Made by a program: the position numbers and the translations under genes. A DNA stretch of 7,979 bases from Desulfobulbaceae bacterium (GTDB taxonomy: Bacteria > Desulfobacterota > Desulfobulbia > Desulfobulbales > Desulfurivibrionaceae), in the NCBI GenBank assembly GCA_003517965.1, contig DOZO01000042.1:1817-9795 (forward strand), in the 5' to 3' direction. Every line of letters starts with the position of its first letter. Positions within the stretch are counted from its first letter, which is position 1. Under the pieces are notes generated by a model that was given only the letters and a program-made list of their open reading frames with translations, did no database searches and was not told the origin of the DNA. Positions 5,596 to 7,979 of the stretch are shown piece by piece.

Positions 5596-7979
5596 ATGGT
5601 CAACCCCATATCTGCCGCCGTTAAGATCACCCCCATGATGCAACAGTACCTTGAAATCAAGGCGCAGCATCAGGATGCCATTCTTTTTTACCGCCTGGGC
5701 GATTTCTACGAAATGTTCTTTGACGATGCCATAACCGCCTCCAAGGTGCTGGGCATCACCCTCACTTCGAGAAACAGCAAGGATGACGAGAATCGGGTAC
5801 CGCTCTGTGGAATCCCCTACCACGCGGTTTCTTCCTATCTGGCCAAGATGATCAAGGCGGGTTTCAAGGTAGCGATCTGCGAACAGGTGGAAGACCCGAA
5901 AGAGGCCAAGGGCGTGATTCGGCGCGAAGTAGTCCGGGTAGTCACGCCGGGCTTGGTTACCGATACCCAGCTGCTCGACGACAAGGACAACCGTTATCTG
6001 GCCGCCATCTGCCAGAAAGGCAAGGCCTGGGGCCTGAGCCTGCTTGATCTGTCCACCGGTGAGTTTCTGGTGAGCGAACGGGAAGATCTTCCGGCGTTGC
6101 TGGATGAACTCGGCCGTCTGTCTCCCTCGGAAATCCTGCTGCCAGAAGAGGTCGGGGAGGATTCAAGCCTGCCCAGGGAATTGCTGGCCTACCTGCCCCA
6201 AAGCTGCCTGACCAGACGCCCAAGCGCTGGTTTTTATCCGGAAACAGCGCGACAAAGGTTGCTGGAACATTTCCAGGTGGCCAACCTGGCCGGATTCGGC
6301 TGCGAGGAGCTCAAGGCCGGAATTGCCGCGGCAGGCGCCCTGCTCCTCTACCTGCAGGAAACCCAGAAGACCGCCCTGGATCATATCGAGCGGCTCACCC
6401 CCATCGAGTTTGACCATGTCCTGCTTATGGACGAATCCTCCCGCCGTAATCTGGAGCTTACCCAGACCCTTACCTGTGGCGCCAGAGAAGGTTCGCTGCT
6501 CGACACCCTTGATCTCTGCGAAACCCCCATGGGAGCAAGACTGCTCAAGAAAAATCTATTGTTTCCCTTGCAGGAGGTCGAAGCTATCCGGCAACGGCTG
6601 GATACAGTAGAGCAACTCTACCTCGCCCCCCACCTGCGGGAGGATCTCCGCCAACTGCTGGCCAAGGTCTATGACCTGGAGCGTCTCAATGGCCGGGTAG
6701 TGCTGGGCACAGCCAATGCCCGCGATCTTACGGCCCTCCGACTTTCCCTGGCTCAGTTGCCCCCGCTCAAAGAAAGGCTCACCGGAGCCAATGGCCTGCT
6801 GGCCAGCCTCGGGGCGGTGGACGAGCTGGCCGAGCTTAGCAGCCTGTTGGAATCTGGCATCCGCGAGGACGCCCCGGTAACCCTGCGGGAAGGCAACCTG
6901 ATCAAGCCCGGTTACAACGCTGAACTTGATGAACTGGTAAGCCTGCTGCGCGACGGCAAGGCCCTGATCTTAGGCCTTGAAGCCCGTGAACGGACACGCA
7001 CCGGCATCAGTAACCTCAAGGTCGGCTTCAACCGGATCTTTGGCTACTATATCGAAATAAGCCGGGGCCAGTTGGCCCATGTGCCAGAGGATTTCATCCG
7101 CAAGCAGACCCTGGTTAACGCCGAACGCTTCATCACCCCGGAACTCAAGGAGTTTGAGGAAAAAGTGACCGGCGCCCAGGACAAACGCCTGGAGCTGGAG
7201 TACCGACTCTTTGTCGCGATCCGGGCCACGGTGGCCGAGGCCTCCTCCCGGATTCTCCATGCTGCCGGGCAACTGGCCCAGATCGATTTTTTCTGCTGCC
7301 TGGCCGAGGCCGCCCAGAAATACCGCTACAGCAAACCGCTGATCAACGCGGGCGAGGCGATCATCATCAAGGAAGGCCGTCATCCCGTGATTGAACGCGC
7401 CCTGCCTCCGGGCCGCTTTGTACCCAACGATATCCATCTTGACCAGGAGAGCGAAGAGGTTTTGATCATCACCGGGCCCAACATGGCCGGCAAATCAACG
7501 GTGCTGCGGCAGACCGCGCTCATCACCCTCATGGCCCAGATGGGCAGCTTTGTGCCTGCCGCAGCAGCGGAGATCGGGGTGGTGGATCGTATCTTCACCA
7601 GGGTCGGGGCCTCGGACAACTTGCGCCGCGGCCAGTCCACCTTCATGGTGGAGATGAACGAAACCGCCAATATCCTCAACAACGCCACCGAGCGGAGCCT
7701 GGTGATCCTCGATGAAATCGGCCGCGGCACCTCCACCTTTGATGGCCTTTCCATTGCCTGGGCCGTGGCCGAGGAGCTGGTCAACAAAAACGGCAAAGGG
7801 GTCAAGACCATCTTCGCCACCCATTACCATGAGTTGACCGAACTGGCCGCCACCCACAACCGGGTTAAGAACTACAACATCGCGGTGCGGGAATGGAACG
7901 ATACCATCATCTTTCTCCACAAGTTGCTGCCGGGCGGAACCAACCGCAGCTACGGCATTCAGGTTGCCGCCCTGGCCGG
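5596..7979 (+). CDS. mutS: DNA mismatch repair ATPase MutS (3' end outside window)
   Basis: The frame runs open from the ATG at 5596 to the window edge, giving 794 complete codons; bacterial MutS is usually about 850-880 residues, so only the C-terminal end is missing. MutS binds base mismatches and small loops and starts methyl-independent or MutL-directed repair. The mismatch-reading Phe-x-Glu is GDFYEMF (Phe37, Glu39). The core has KVGFNRIFGYYIEIS (from about 475) and GRHP at 594-597. The ATPase domain has Walker A GPNMAGKST (627-635), STFMVEM, Walker B VILDEIGRGTSTFDG with Asp706-Glu707, and FATHYHELTEL with His743. All key residues are present, so this is MutS1 and not a MutS2 or a recombination paralogue. 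The part not seen would carry the dimerising helix-turn-helix and the tetramer/clamp-binding tail. The N-terminal TPMMQQYLEIKAQH matches the family, supporting the start. Confidence 0.97.
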   Translation, partial: MVNPISAAVKITPMMQQYLEIKAQHQDAILFYRLGDFYEMFFDDAITASKVLGITLTSRNSKDDENRVPLCGIPYHAVSSYLAKMIKAGFKVAICEQVEDPKEAKGVIRREVVRVVTPGLVTDTQLLDDKDNRYLAAICQKGKAWGLSLLDLSTGEFLVSEREDLPALLDELGRLSPSEILLPEEVGEDSSLPRELLAYLPQSCLTRRPSAGFYPETARQRLLEHFQVANLAGFGCEELKAGIAAAGALLLYLQETQKTALDHIERLTPIEFDHVLLMDESSRRNLELTQTLTCGAREGSLLDTLDLCETPMGARLLKKNLLFPLQEVEAIRQRLDTVEQLYLAPHLREDLRQLLAKVYDLERLNGRVVLGTANARDLTALRLSLAQLPPLKERLTGANGLLASLGAVDELAELSSLLESGIREDAPVTLREGNLIKPGYNAELDELVSLLRDGKALILGLEARERTRTGISNLKVGFNRIFGYYIEISRGQLAHVPEDFIRKQTLVNAERFITPELKEFEEKVTGAQDKRLELEYRLFVAIRATVAEASSRILHAAGQLAQIDFFCCLAEAAQKYRYSKPLINAGEAIIIKEGRHPVIERALPPGRFVPNDIHLDQESEEVLIITGPNMAGKSTVLRQTALITLMAQMGSFVPAAAAEIGVVDRIFTRVGASDNLRRGQSTFMVEMNETANILNNATERSLVILDEIGRGTSTFDGLSIAWAVAEELVNKNGKGVKTIFATHYHELTELAATHNRVKNYNIAVREWNDTIIFLHKLLPGGTNRSYGIQVAALA

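Noticed and set aside
5215..5823. Antisense ORF of 202 codons across the phosphoesterase and mutS start
   Set aside because: It spans two well-supported sense genes; no recognisable motif and no supporting ribosome binding site.

Overview
The window reads as a compact stretch of bacterial chromosome coding entirely on the + strand, moderately GC-rich, with most third codon positions G or C. The gene order and protein types (a PSP1/RicT-like protein before a methionyl-tRNA synthetase, then a MinD/FlhG-type ATPase, YggT, a Gram-negative DivIVA, a DUF167 protein, a YfcE-type phosphoesterase and MutS) suggest a member of the Desulfobacterota (the former Deltaproteobacteria), perhaps a relative of Desulfobulbales. 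That placement is inferred from gene content and protein flavour, not from any search. I see no rRNA, tRNA, CRISPR array, insertion sequence, phage gene or attachment site.

Layout. Positions 1-357 hold the C-terminal end of a RicT/PSP1 protein. metG (354-2291), which carries a fused C-terminal tRNA-binding domain, overlaps it by 4 bases. An unrecognised 112-residue ORF (2288-2626) overlaps metG by another 4 bases. A 78-base gap with a small inverted repeat and a strong ribosome binding site leads to a MinD/FlhG-like ATPase (2705-3463). After a 53-base gap come yggT (3517-3816), divIVA (3843-4760), yggU (4757-5059, GTG start overlapping divIVA) and a YfcE-like metallophosphoesterase (5077-5586). 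mutS begins at 5596 and runs off the right edge with 794 codons present.

How the genes fit together. The left block is translation and RNA housekeeping. The middle block (ParA/MinD ATPase, YggT membrane protein, DivIVA coiled-coil protein) looks like an envelope, division or cell-pole positioning group. The right block is a small phosphoesterase and DNA mismatch repair. Gaps run from -4 to 78 bases, all genes share one strand and no convincing terminator is visible, so one long transcript, or two that split near 2627-2704, is plausible.

Most of the window is recognisable and conserved. The points worth a second look are the MinD/FlhG-like ATPase beside DivIVA with no flagellar gene in view, the long acidic, probably disordered half of DivIVA, and the unidentified ORF after metG. 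I found no clear evidence of an undescribed defence or mobile system.
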